Shown piece after piece: positions 18,045-26,533 of a DNA stretch of 64,000 bases. The translations under genes were made by a program, and so were the position numbers. The stretch covers positions 27,740-91,739 of the forward strand of contig NZ_JAKIKR010000014.1 in the NCBI RefSeq assembly GCF_023284025.1, given 5' to 3'. The notes beneath the pieces are model-generated. The model was not told the origin of the DNA. It did no database searches and was given only the letters and a program-made list of their open reading frames with translations. Source of the stretch: Shewanella abyssi (GTDB taxonomy: Bacteria > Pseudomonadota > Gammaproteobacteria > Enterobacterales > Shewanellaceae). Positions within the stretch are counted from its first letter, which is position 1. Each line of letters begins with the position of its first letter.

Positions 18045-19901
18045 CTTGTTGTATTTACCTTGGATACCGATTATGAGATCAATGACGACCATAAAATCTT
18101 CACTGAAATTACCTATGTTGACTATCAGTCTAACGGTGAGAGTACGCCAGTATTCCATACAGGTAACTATATAGAAGCAGATAATGCTTTCCTTCCAGAA
18201 GCTACTCGTCAGCTGATGACTGACACAGACATGGAATATTTTAACCTATACCGTATCGATAAATAGTTTGGTAACCGTACCTATAACCAAGACCGCGAAA
18301 CAATGCGCTTCTTAGTCGGTATTGAAGGTATCATCAGTGATGATTGGGATTACTCAATTCATGCTCAACGTGGTCAGCTAGAGGAAACCACGGTTTGGGG
18401 CGGTGAGATCTGGGGTGACCGTTATGACCAAGCTAAAGATGCAGTCTTTGCAGCTGACGGCAGTATCGTTTGTCGCGATGCCGATGCACGCGCAGCGGGT
18501 TGTGTTCCATTAAATCTTTTAGGTGAAAACCAAGCAAGTCAAGCGGCACTCGATTGGGTTAGCACTAGCGCGGGTCAAACGGCTAAAACAACTCAAACAA
18601 GTGCTGGTTTAGTGGTAACTGGTGCGTTATTTGATCTACCTGCCGGCTATGTTAGTGCTGCATTCAGTGCTGATTACCGTAAAGAAGAGTCAGAAACTAA
18701 GCCAGATCAAGCACTAGTCGACGGTACTATTTTTGGTAACACTGCAGTACCTATGACTGGTGAGTATGATGTCACCGAGTTTGCAGCCGAATTTAGCATT
18801 CCACTGTTGTCAGATATGTTCCTTGCACATGATTTAGGCATTGACCTCGCTTATCGCTGGATGGATTACAGCACAGCGGGTTCTGATGATGCTTGGAAAA
18901 TAGGCCTAAACTGGGCTCCAATTGAAGACCTTCGTATTCGAGCGACGCGTTCTAAGTCGGTTCGTGCGCCTAACATTGGTGAGTTATTCGATCCAGGTGG
19001 GCAAACATTTGAAAGCTTCACTGACGTGTGTGATCTGATCAACGTTGAGCTAGGTCCAAATGACAACCGTAAAGCAAACTGTCAAGCAGCAGGTCTACCA
19101 CAAGGTTGGAATCCAACAGAGTCTTGGTACCAGAGTAATCACCCAGGTACGAATGCGGGTAACCCAGATCTAAAGGCTGAAACATCAAACGATTACACTG
19201 TAGGTATGGTTTATACGCCAAACTATCTTGAAGGTTTCTCAATCACAGTCGATTACTGGTCATTTGCAATTGAAGATGCAATTAGCAGCATCGGCGTTGG
19301 TACTGCAGTTCGTTACTGCTATGACTCAGCTTCACTAGATAACCTCTATTGTGACCTATTTACTCGTGATGCTGGTACTGGTGATATTGTTGATTTCGTA
19401 CAGAAGCCTGTTAACTCAGCTTCATTCGACGTTAAAGGTGTCGATATTGAATCTCAGTACGATATCCCAACGGACAGCTTTGGTGACTTTAGAGTCCACG
19501 TTATCGCAACGTATCTAGAACAGTGGGAACATAACCCGACAGGTTTTGCTGAAGACTTACAGGTTGATGTTGGTGAATATACCGACCCTCGCTGGAAAGC
19601 GATGTTTAGCTTTGGTTGGAACCTAGATGCACTTAATCTAGAAGCAAGAGCTAACTACCGTCATGCAGCAGTTGCTAGTAATGATTGGCAGCCAGAGAAC
19701 AACAACTATAACGATATTCCATCGTCAACAGTTTGGGACTTCACTGGTTCGTATGATTTCACTGATACACTTTCTATGCGCTTCGGTGTGAAGAATGCGT
19801 TCGATTTAGCACCACCACGTAACCCATATGTTTATGATGGTGCTGGTTACTATGACACCACCGGTCGTGCGTTCTTCCTAGGTGCTAACTACAAGATCTA
19901 G
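18045..19901 (+). pseudogene. TonB-dependent receptor, 5'-truncated and interrupted by an in-frame stop
   Basis: One frame runs from 18045 to 19901 but is split by a TAG at 18264-18266; residues on both sides join smoothly (Y-R-I-D-K, stop, F-G-N-R-T-Y-N-Q-D-R-E). The sequence is the C-terminal barrel of a large TonB receptor of the Shewanella type, with R-A-P-N-I-G-E-L-F-D-P late in the barrel and F-G-V-K-N-A-F-D near the end, closing with Y-K-I. Signal peptide, TonB box and plug domain are missing, so roughly the first third is lost. No start codon with a ribosome site precedes the first part. I read it as a dead gene. Its former ligand cannot be told. Confidence 0.85.
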
Positions 19902-19946
19902 TATTAACTAAATTTGCCATGTCGTCATCGACATAGGTAAGTCCTT

Positions 19947-19979
19947 AAAAGCCAGTAGTGAATAGCTACTGGCTTTTTT
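19947..19979 (+). terminator. Rho-independent terminator of the TonB receptor remnant
   Basis: The stem GCCAGTAG/CTACTGGC (19951-19973) is flanked by AAAA and TTTTTT, 45 bp after the stop. Confidence 0.85.
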
Positions 19980-19983
19980 ACAG

Positions 19984-20163
19984 GCCAATCGCTTTCACAA
20001 TGTACTTCTTGCTAGTTTGACCCGCGTTCATCAGTCAGATTCGATTAACGAACTCAATATTTCCATTGTAGGCGGCGGTGCCACAGGTGTGGAGTCGGCG
20101 AAACGGTAAGCCCTTCGAGGAAGGTTGTAGCGAGTATTTGACGATCGATAACGGTGATTTTGG
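19984..20163 (+). pseudogene. ndh: Remnant of type II NADH dehydrogenase (ndh)
   Basis: A short frame reads N-R-F-H-N-V-L-L-A-S-L-T-R-V and then N-E-L-N-I-S-I-V-G-G-G-A-T-G-V-E, the NAD-binding G-G-G-A-T-G-V-E signature of Ndh. It ends at a TAA at 20107. A shifted frame just after (K-P-F-E-E ... Y-L-T) resembles the next Ndh segment, which suggests an internal deletion and frameshift. Nothing else of the gene is visible, so this is a fossil of about 50 codons. Identification rests on the motif and my memory of the family. Confidence 0.6.
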
Positions 20164-20342
20164 GTGTGGCTAAATTTTGGTTTATCACTCTATAGCGAGT
20201 TAGAAAAGTGTCTCAGGCTGCTGTTTGGTAAATGTTTTTCATATTAGATTAGCGGTGAACATGAGGTAAGCGTTAGGAGGGAAATACAGCGAGGACAGAG
20301 AAGCCAGTGAAGAAGCGAGACTTCCTCACTGGCGGGCAATGA

Positions 20343-20984
20343 TTATTTTGAAATCAGGATAGTGTCATTATTGTAGCCAGTAGTGTGCACCGACAAGCAC
20401 TGATCATTGCTGTCAGTCACGATCCAGTTATTGCCTGGGTAGCCAGTGAACGATGCCGATCCGTTTTCTTTGATTGTTTTATAGTGAATGCGCTCACCGT
20501 CTTCATAGCGAAGCCAAGAAACATTGATGTCAGCGGTGGTGGCATTAGTAAAGTCCAGCGTATACCACTCATCGTATGTCTCTACGGTGGAAGGTGCCTC
20601 TGTTACGCAGTTATTTACTTGCTGACCGACAGAGACGGTGATTTCGTCATAGTAAGATCGTAAATGCGGCATGGTGGAGTAGGCACGAATAGTATGCTCT
20701 CCTGCTGAGAGTGAAGCCGTAATCGTACTGCTTCTGCCGATATAGCCATCGAGATCAGAAGTCCACTCGAAGAAGTTAGTAATATCCTCCCCTTGCCTAA
20801 TGGCGGATACAGCAAGAGTCACTTGCTCGTTATGTTGATCTTCAATAGTGACATTTACGCATGTTGCCGGAAGTGTAGGGCCATTTCCTGTTGCGCCTTC
20901 CGTGAAACAGGTTTGGGCTGATGCTGGTAAAGAGATCAGCAATCCCGATGCAAGAACAAACGATCCAACTAGCGATTTTGACAT
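20343..20984 (-). CDS. Secreted protein with Ig/PKD-like domain and VHL beta-like C-terminal domain
   Basis: The 213-residue precursor has a Sec signal ending A-S-A-Q. Residues about 45-120 form an Ig/PKD-like domain, with F-F-E-W-T-S-D-L-D-G-Y-I-G and L-S-A-G-E-H-T-I-R-A, a pattern common in bacterial surface proteins. The last 70 residues (about 140-206) read like a VHL beta domain: F-T-N-A-T then V-S-W-L-R-Y-E-D-G-E, I-K-E-N-G-S, and G-N-N-W-I-V-T-D. Four cysteines could form disulfides. It is a single gene in a region of decayed genes. Function unknown; a peptide- or matrix-binding role is a guess from the fold. Confidence 0.65.
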   Translation of the reverse strand: MSKSLVGSFVLASGLLISLPASAQTCFTEGATGNGPTLPATCVNVTIEDQHNEQVTLAVSAIRQGEDITNFFEWTSDLDGYIGRSSTITASLSAGEHTIRAYSTMPHLRSYYDEITVSVGQQVNNCVTEAPSTVETYDEWYTLDFTNATTADINVSWLRYEDGERIHYKTIKENGSASFTGYPGNNWIVTDSNDQCLSVHTTGYNNDTILISK

Positions 20985-21809
20985 GATTAATAGCGCCTTA
21001 ATTATAAGTGTTAAGTTAAGTTGTTATATCCGTACCTAGCCTTGTACCGCTAGTTACGAGTCGTCAGGTTAAACTTAATCGATTGATAAACAAGACTAAT
21101 TACCCCTACTAAAATTCACCTATCGGCTTAGTATTTATAGTGTGTGATTTTTTAATGCATCATCAACATGTCACACATAAACATTATGGCAATGGGGGTT
21201 TATTCAGTAATAAGACTGAGTTTAGGCTAGGCTGAATGCGCCTCTAGGGTGCATAAAGGACGATTGTGGATTGTTAGGTGGCTCGCAGAACGGCGTACTT
21301 TAATTGAAAGTCATATAAAGTTCATCTAACCAACCGGTTTATCCGCGTCCTACTTGAAGATGCTGGTTTCGAACTTGCGGTAAATCCATGGTCGATTTTC
21401 ATAGACTGAGCACATTAATGTCTCTCTAATTGAGCCATATTTTAAAACTTGATGGTTCTAGGATGATGAACTCGCCGAGTCATTGAGTATGAAATAAGCA
21501 CATGTTAATAATCCTCTTGATTGTTACTTCCTGCGCTTGATTGTTACTTCCTGCGCTTGATTGTTACTTCCTGCGCTTGGTTAGGATTGCTGCTCACCAG
21601 TTTATTTAAGCAGGGGGAGCCAGTCGCTACTTATTTTTATCTATTCCCAAAGAGGTATTTACATCGAACGCTTGTAGTTGTTCGGTTGCGCGGATGTTGG
21701 CGCATTGTTGTTATTGGTTTTATTTATAACGAAATGTAACAAAAGGTTTGGTTTTATGTGTCATTGCTGCTAGGTATAAAAGGGCACCCAACTCAAGAAA
21801 GGATAATCT
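20985..21809. other. Long intergenic region with a tandem repeat
   Basis: This 825-bp region has no supported gene. It holds three 20-bp tandem copies at 21517-21576 and, at about 21348-21377, a sequence close to one arm of the inverted-repeat element at 24031-24236. A 72-codon frame over the tandem repeat is not convincing. The tonB-like promoter must be near its right end. Confidence 0.55.
21517..21579. repeat. 20-bp tandem repeat, three exact copies
   Basis: The unit TTGATTGTTACTTCCTGCGC occurs three times head to tail with no mismatch and a partial fourth TTG. Confidence 0.95.
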
Positions 21810-22421
21810 ATGAGTCAAAATAGCCTGTTTAGTCGCACGAGTATCATGCTAATTGGAGCCCTAGTCACACTGGGTTTATTTATCTTTATGTCGCAATTGG
21901 TTAAATCAGATCTAGTCTATGTCGGCAAGGCAACCGAAGCCCCAATCTTACATATTACCAGTGAGATCCCCGATCCCATTCCCCCCAAAAAAATCGAACG
22001 AATCAAGCCTGATCCTATCGTCGTTAAGCCGCCACGGATTGAGATCCCAAGTCATGGAGAGGGAGGTATTACACCACTCACTGACATTGCGCCTCCGGTG
22101 ATGCCAAGAGTGAGCAAGGGTTATAACCAAGGAGCGACAAATCAAGATGCGATGCCCGTGGTGCAAGTTGCCCCGCAGTATCCAATCAGCGCAGCCAGAA
22201 ACGGTAAAGAGGGTTATGTTGTATTGCAGTTTGATATCAGCACGCTTGGTAGTGTCACCAATGTTAGTGTGATTGACTCCAAGCCTAAACGGATATTTAA
22301 CAAGTCTGCAGTACGGGCAATTAAGGGCTGGAAATACAAGCCAAAAGTGGTTGAAGGTAACCCGGTAATTCAACCTAAGCAGCAAATTAGACTGGATTTT
22401 ACTTTGGAGAAGGCGCTGTAA
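21810..22421 (+). CDS. TonB-family energy transducer
   Basis: The 203-residue protein has an N-terminal signal-anchor helix (about 11-32), a Pro/Lys-rich periplasmic spacer (P-P-K-K, K-P-P-R-I) and a TonB C-terminal domain (about 115-200) with Q-Y-P-I-S-A-A-R-N-G-K-E-G-Y and the late W-K-Y-K-P. It should couple inner-membrane proton motive force, through ExbB/ExbD, to outer-membrane receptors. ExbB/ExbD are not in the window, so this is a stand-alone paralogue; the nearest receptor gene (18-19.9 kb) is dead. Start supported by AAGGA upstream. Confidence 0.85.
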   Translation: MSQNSLFSRTSIMLIGALVTLGLFIFMSQLVKSDLVYVGKATEAPILHITSEIPDPIPPKKIERIKPDPIVVKPPRIEIPSHGEGGITPLTDIAPPVMPRVSKGYNQGATNQDAMPVVQVAPQYPISAARNGKEGYVVLQFDISTLGSVTNVSVIDSKPKRIFNKSAVRAIKGWKYKPKVVEGNPVIQPKQQIRLDFTLEKAL

Positions 22422-22440
22422 TCAGTGCGAAGGTGAAAAC

Positions 22441-22468
22441 AACGACATTGGCCAATGCTAATGTCGTT
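22441..22468. terminator. Hairpin after the tonB-like gene
   Basis: Nine-bp arms AACGACATT/AATGTCGTT lie 20 bp after the stop. The T run is weak, so termination is likely but not certain. Confidence 0.45.
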
Positions 22469-22512
22469 ATCATTGTAAACCCATTGACGCTAAAGAGCAG
22501 CCTCAGATAAGT

Positions 22513-23820
22513 TTAACGATCTAAATAAAAAGAGAATTGCATGAAGTGACTTTCATCGCTGAGCGGACTTAAGTAACTATTTTCCATTTCTCCCCTTGCG
22601 GCTGTTAATTTACGCCACTCACTAAGTGATTTTTTCGAACCATAACTCTGAACATCAATATGTACTTTTTCAGCTTGTAACGAAGCCAGTTCGGCCTCTA
22701 GATCTGTAGATAATCTAAAGTCGGGCATCTCGCCAGAAACTCCACCTTTAATCACCCAGTAGCTACGACCAGTATCGGTTTGACCCGTAACTGAAATTTG
22801 AGTGAAAGCAATGTTACTATCCGCGTTTGAGAAATCATACTGATAAGGGGGCTGATTATCGGAAATTGAAGCGAACAAACTGTATATCGCGTCAGTTAAG
22901 TCAGTCGTCACCTCCCTAAGTTGTAAGTGGCGAATGGTGTCACCTTCAGAATTAACCTTAACCGTTGCAGTTGCATATGTATAAGCTTCAATATTGCCTA
23001 CCTGAGCGGTACTGTAGTCATGATAGCGAGCATAATTGTCAGAGGTCAGTGCAGGGTAGATAAAAATAGGTTGATTTACGCCGAGATTATCATTGTAATT
23101 ACTCCAACCTGTTCTGGAATAAGCACGAGCACTGTGATTGGAAAAATCAACATTGACCTCAACTCCGGTCGCGGTGAAGTCATCTAGGGTTGGCTCAATA
23201 TTACTCACCTCGGTTAAATCGAACGCACCGGCCATACTTGTAGCGCCGTCGGCAGCGATAAGCTGAATAGACATATCACCATAGCTTTCACACCACTCTA
23301 ACTGGGGGGATGATAAATCTGGGGCAAGCTGAAAGTTATTATTCTCTAGGTAAAGCGTGCTATCTGGTGCATCTTCGATGAGCGTTTGCAGCGAAAAGTC
23401 AACCTGTTTACAGTTGCAGTTCGTCTCATCGGTATAGGCAAAGAAGAGCGTCGCGCCTAAATCACCAGGCTCAACATCGAGTTCGGTATTAATATAAAGG
23501 GTTCTATTACCTTGATAATCATAATCATTACCTGCCACTGTTACGTGCTTAGCGTCTGCTGGCCAGTCTACCTGCAGTTGACCTTGAGTATCGGTCGCAT
23601 ATTCTTTGATTACATCGCCGGATTGGTTATGGATGAGCACTTTAATATTGGCTATCGGCGATTTCTGTCCGCAACCATCGCGCTTAATGGTATTGAGTGA
23701 GAGTTGCCTTTCTGGAGCTTGAGTATTGTTAGTGCTGTTAGTGCTGTTATCGCTACCACCGCCACAGGCTGTCAAAAGTCCTGCAATAGCAAGACTCAAT
23801 GTTCCTTTAACTAAATTCAT
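22513..23820 (-). CDS. Lipoprotein of unknown function
   Basis: The 435-residue precursor begins with a lipoprotein signal (L-L-T-A-C-G-G-G), so the mature N-terminal Cys would be lipidated. A low-complexity Asn/Ser/Thr spacer follows. The mature part is strand-rich; cysteines are few, with a C-N-C pair in the middle (E-T-N-C-N-C-K). An early carboxypeptidase-like or Big-type strand pattern (D-T-Q-G-Q-L-Q-V-D-W) suggests a transthyretin-like module near residues 60-120. I do not recognise the whole protein. Convergent with the tonB-like gene. Confidence 0.65.
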   Translation of the reverse strand: MNLVKGTLSLAIAGLLTACGGGSDNSTNSTNNTQAPERQLSLNTIKRDGCGQKSPIANIKVLIHNQSGDVIKEYATDTQGQLQVDWPADAKHVTVAGNDYDYQGNRTLYINTELDVEPGDLGATLFFAYTDETNCNCKQVDFSLQTLIEDAPDSTLYLENNNFQLAPDLSSPQLEWCESYGDMSIQLIAADGATSMAGAFDLTEVSNIEPTLDDFTATGVEVNVDFSNHSARAYSRTGWSNYNDNLGVNQPIFIYPALTSDNYARYHDYSTAQVGNIEAYTYATATVKVNSEGDTIRHLQLREVTTDLTDAIYSLFASISDNQPPYQYDFSNADSNIAFTQISVTGQTDTGRSYWVIKGGVSGEMPDFRLSTDLEAELASLQAEKVHIDVQSYGSKKSLSEWRKLTAARGEMENSYLSPLSDESHFMQFSFYLDR

Positions 23821-24456
23821 TTTCTTCCCTAATTATAAGTGCTGTATAACGACGTAAATACCGCGCAAATTAAATTTTGATTATTGATTGTTTTTCGAGC
23901 GGATTGTAACATCCAAACTGGCGAGGAATATACAGTGGAGAAGTAAGTTGAATTAAATTCATCCGTGGTTTTTAACTACTTATATTACTCACTTTAAATT
24001 AGGATGTCATGAATTACCTTGGCCTGCATTCTATCTGAAGATGCAGGATTCAGTGGGAGTTTAATGGGCTTTAATCAACGTCAGTTATTGCTCCTGCATA
24101 ACTGACATTCACACCATCCCTGGTGCTTGCATTGATTACCACTAATGGTCATTCCCTTTGTACAATCAATAACACAGAGTAAAGCCCATTAAAACCCATC
24201 AACGCCTCTGAAACGAGCATCTTTAAGTAGGATGGGTATGTCTCTCATTCTATCGTATGCATAAAAAAGCAATCCATGGCACTTTTAAAACCTGGCACTG
24301 TGGCTAGCTGAAAAACTGATGCGAGTAGTACGGCCAAGAATGAAGCTGCACTAATACTTACACCACAAAGACGGCCAAGTTTACCGTTATGGCGATGACT
24401 GGGGTAAAGTAGGCGTTATAGGAATTTGTTATGTTTCGCAACCAGATGGATATTTG
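23821..24456. other. Intergenic region with an inverted-repeat element
   Basis: It holds the 24031-24236 element and, directly before selO and in its frame, an open stretch from 24355 with no start codon. No supported gene. Confidence 0.5.
24031..24236. repeat. MITE-like element with imperfect terminal inverted repeats
   Basis: The left arm (24031-24072) and the reverse complement of the right arm (24181-24236) share GAAGATGC/AAAGATGC starts and a TTTAATGGGCTTT end, with gaps between. Between them lies a perfect nine-bp hairpin (GTCAGTTAT/ATAACTGAC, 24080-24106). A further arm-like sequence occurs near 21348. No coding capacity, so it is probably a non-autonomous or palindromic dispersed repeat. 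Confidence 0.5.
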
Positions 24457-25938
24457 ATGAGTAGCACTAAGATTGATTTAGGCGTAAGTTTTGACAACAG
24501 CTACGCAAATGAACTGCAAGGGTTTTATGTCTCCTGTGAGGGTGATAAAGCGCCCACGCCGGTATTGGTAAAGTTCAATCAGGCACTCGCTGAACAGTTA
24601 GGCATCAGTAATAGCAGTGCAGAGCAGCTTGCCGCCGTTTTTTCAGGCAGCGAAGCGCCTCAAGGTTCAGCGCCATTAGCCCAAGTCTATGCTGGTCATC
24701 AGTTCGGTGGATTCAGTCCGCAGTTGGGGGATGGCCGAGCCTTGCTGTTAGGTGAGGTGGTGGATAAGTCTGGTCAGCGGCAAGATATTCAGCTTAAAGG
24801 CTCTGGCCGTACGCAGTTTTCTCGCGGTGGTGATGGTAAAGCGGTACTGGGCGCCATTTTACGGGAATATATACTGTGTGAAGCGATGCATGCGCTGGGG
24901 ATTGCGACCACTCGTGCACTGGCTGTGGTGACGACGGGTGAACCCATCTATAGAACGCGATACTTGCCAGGGGCCGTGTTAACTCGAGTGGCAGCCAGTC
25001 ATCTGCGCGTAGGCACTTTTCAATATTTCGCCGCTCAAGGTGAAGAGGCTAAGCTCAAACAGCTGGCCGATTATGCCATTGCGCGGCATTACCCTGAGCT
25101 AAAGCAAAGCGAACAACCCTACTTAGACCTCATTTGTGCCGTGCGAGATAAGCAAGCCGAGCTGGTGGCCAAATGGATGTTAGTCGGCTTTGTGCATGGA
25201 GTGATGAACACCGATAACATGACCATCAGTGGCGAGAGCATAGATTACGGCCCCTGCGCGTTTATGGATAACTATGATGCTAACGCGCTGTTTAGCTCTA
25301 TCGACCAAGATGGTCGCTATGCCTATAGCAACCAGCCCGCGATGGCGCAATGGGATCTGGCTCGATTTGCTGAAACATTGCTGCCATTTATCAGTGAAGA
25401 TTCAGACGATGGGATCGCGCAAGCAACAGAGGCGATAAAGGCGTTTTGGGATATCTTTAAGTCCCATTGGCTTAGGGGAATGCGCGCCAAATTGGGCATG
25501 ACTTTGGAATTTGAAGGCGACTATGCACTTTGTGAGCAGTTGCTGGAATCGATGCAAGGGCAAGCTGTGGATTACACTCAGCTATTTCGTCAATTAGCAG
25601 CTGATTTGGTCGCTGACAGTAGCGTTGCTGAGACGTTGTTTACTGACTCTAAATTATTCATGCAATGGCAAGCGCAATGGCAAGCAAGATTGGAAAAGGA
25701 GCCGCTATCCACTGCAGAACGCGCAAGTTTGATGGATGCAGTTAATCCTGTTTATATTCCTCGGAATCATCTGGTTGAGGCCGCTATCGAGGCCGCAGAG
25801 GAGCGCAGTGATTACCAACCATTTGAGGCGTTAGTTGCGGTACTTGCTAGCCCTTATACACTACAAACCGCTAAAGATGAGTATAGTCATCCAGCGCCCG
25901 CAAGTTTCGGTAAGTTCACCACTTACTGTGGCACTTAG
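24457..25938 (+). CDS. selO: Protein adenylyltransferase SelO (YdiU)
   Basis: The 493-residue protein is full length for the SelO pseudokinase family. It opens with the F-D-N-S-Y-A-N-E-L motif, has the ATP-binding L-K-G-S-G-R-T-Q-F-S-R-G-G-D-G block (about 125-140) and the metal-binding N-T-D-N-M then I-D-Y-G-P motifs (about 250-270). It ends T-Y-C-G-T, keeping the C-terminal Cys where eukaryotic SelO has selenocysteine. SelO transfers AMP to Ser, Thr or Tyr of target proteins and takes part in the oxidative stress response. I start at the ATG rather than the adjacent TTG. Convergent with the lipoprotein gene, sharing a terminator. Confidence 0.93.
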   Translation: MSSTKIDLGVSFDNSYANELQGFYVSCEGDKAPTPVLVKFNQALAEQLGISNSSAEQLAAVFSGSEAPQGSAPLAQVYAGHQFGGFSPQLGDGRALLLGEVVDKSGQRQDIQLKGSGRTQFSRGGDGKAVLGAILREYILCEAMHALGIATTRALAVVTTGEPIYRTRYLPGAVLTRVAASHLRVGTFQYFAAQGEEAKLKQLADYAIARHYPELKQSEQPYLDLICAVRDKQAELVAKWMLVGFVHGVMNTDNMTISGESIDYGPCAFMDNYDANALFSSIDQDGRYAYSNQPAMAQWDLARFAETLLPFISEDSDDGIAQATEAIKAFWDIFKSHWLRGMRAKLGMTLEFEGDYALCEQLLESMQGQAVDYTQLFRQLAADLVADSSVAETLFTDSKLFMQWQAQWQARLEKEPLSTAERASLMDAVNPVYIPRNHLVEAAIEAAEERSDYQPFEALVAVLASPYTLQTAKDEYSHPAPASFGKFTTYCGT

Positions 25939-25952
25939 GCTAAAATTGACAC

Positions 25953-25985
25953 AAAAAAACACGCAATGAATGGTCATTGCGTGTT
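25953..25985 (-). terminator. Rho-independent terminator, mainly for the minus strand
   Basis: An eleven-bp stem (ACACGCAATGA/TCATTGCGTGT) with a four-base loop is followed on the minus strand by a run of seven T bases. Confidence 0.85.
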
Positions 25986-26022
25986 AGTCGAGTCTTGCCT
26001 ATCTATTATTTGGGTGAAGGCA

Positions 26023-26517
26023 TTAATCGAAGAACGCTAATTCAAGGTGTGCTTTTTCACCTTTAACTTCTACCGCAACGCGATAGTTGTCAACTGCATC
26101 TTTCCAGTCTACTGAGCCTAGCTCAAGATTGTAGATCCCAGACTCAGATTCAGTGACTGTCAAGGCGCACTCTGCATCTTCAATACAATTTGCATGGTTG
26201 GCTTGATGCCAAGCAAGTTTGTATTTAACTGAAGTATCGCCTGCCTTTGGGTAACCCATGATGATTAAGTTAAAGCCGCTGGCATCAGTCACCAACTTGT
26301 CGCCATCACCGGTAAGGGTTAACGCTACGCTACCTTTTTCAGCGTCTATTGTTTGTAAACTCACGCTCAGAGTTTCAGTTTCATTTATGCCAATCGTGGT
26401 GACTGGCGAAACTGGTGGCTCAACAGGCGGTTCGACAGTCTTATCGTCATCGCTTCCGCAGCCGAACAGTAGCACAGAGCTTAGGCCGATGGCGCAGTAT
26501 AATTTAGTATGTTTCAT
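26023..26517 (-). CDS. Small lipoprotein paired with the split-Soret cytochrome
   Basis: The start is the ATG giving M-K-H-T-K-L-Y-C..., with a lipobox L-L-F-G-C at about 15-19. The 164-residue precursor has a Pro/Val/Glu spacer and a beta-sandwich-like domain with two cysteines (A-N-C-I-E-D-A-E-C). It begins 17 bp after the cytochrome gene and is surely cotranscribed. It may anchor or scaffold the cytochrome at the periplasmic membrane face; that is inferred from position only. Confidence 0.7.
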   Translation of the reverse strand: MKHTKLYCAIGLSSVLLFGCGSDDDKTVEPPVEPPVSPVTTIGINETETLSVSLQTIDAEKGSVALTLTGDGDKLVTDASGFNLIIMGYPKAGDTSVKYKLAWHQANHANCIEDAECALTVTESESGIYNLELGSVDWKDAVDNYRVAVEVKGEKAHLELAFFD

Positions 26518-26533
26518 AGTTATTTCCCTGCGT

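Noticed and set aside
21517..21579. Possible CRISPR array
   Set aside because: The 20-bp units are directly adjacent with no spacers, only three copies, and no cas genes are in the window.
21521..21739. A 72-codon frame with hydrophobic residues over the tandem repeat
   Set aside because: Its first third is just the translated 20-bp repeat, it lacks a ribosome site, and the rest overlaps the promoter region of the tonB-like gene.
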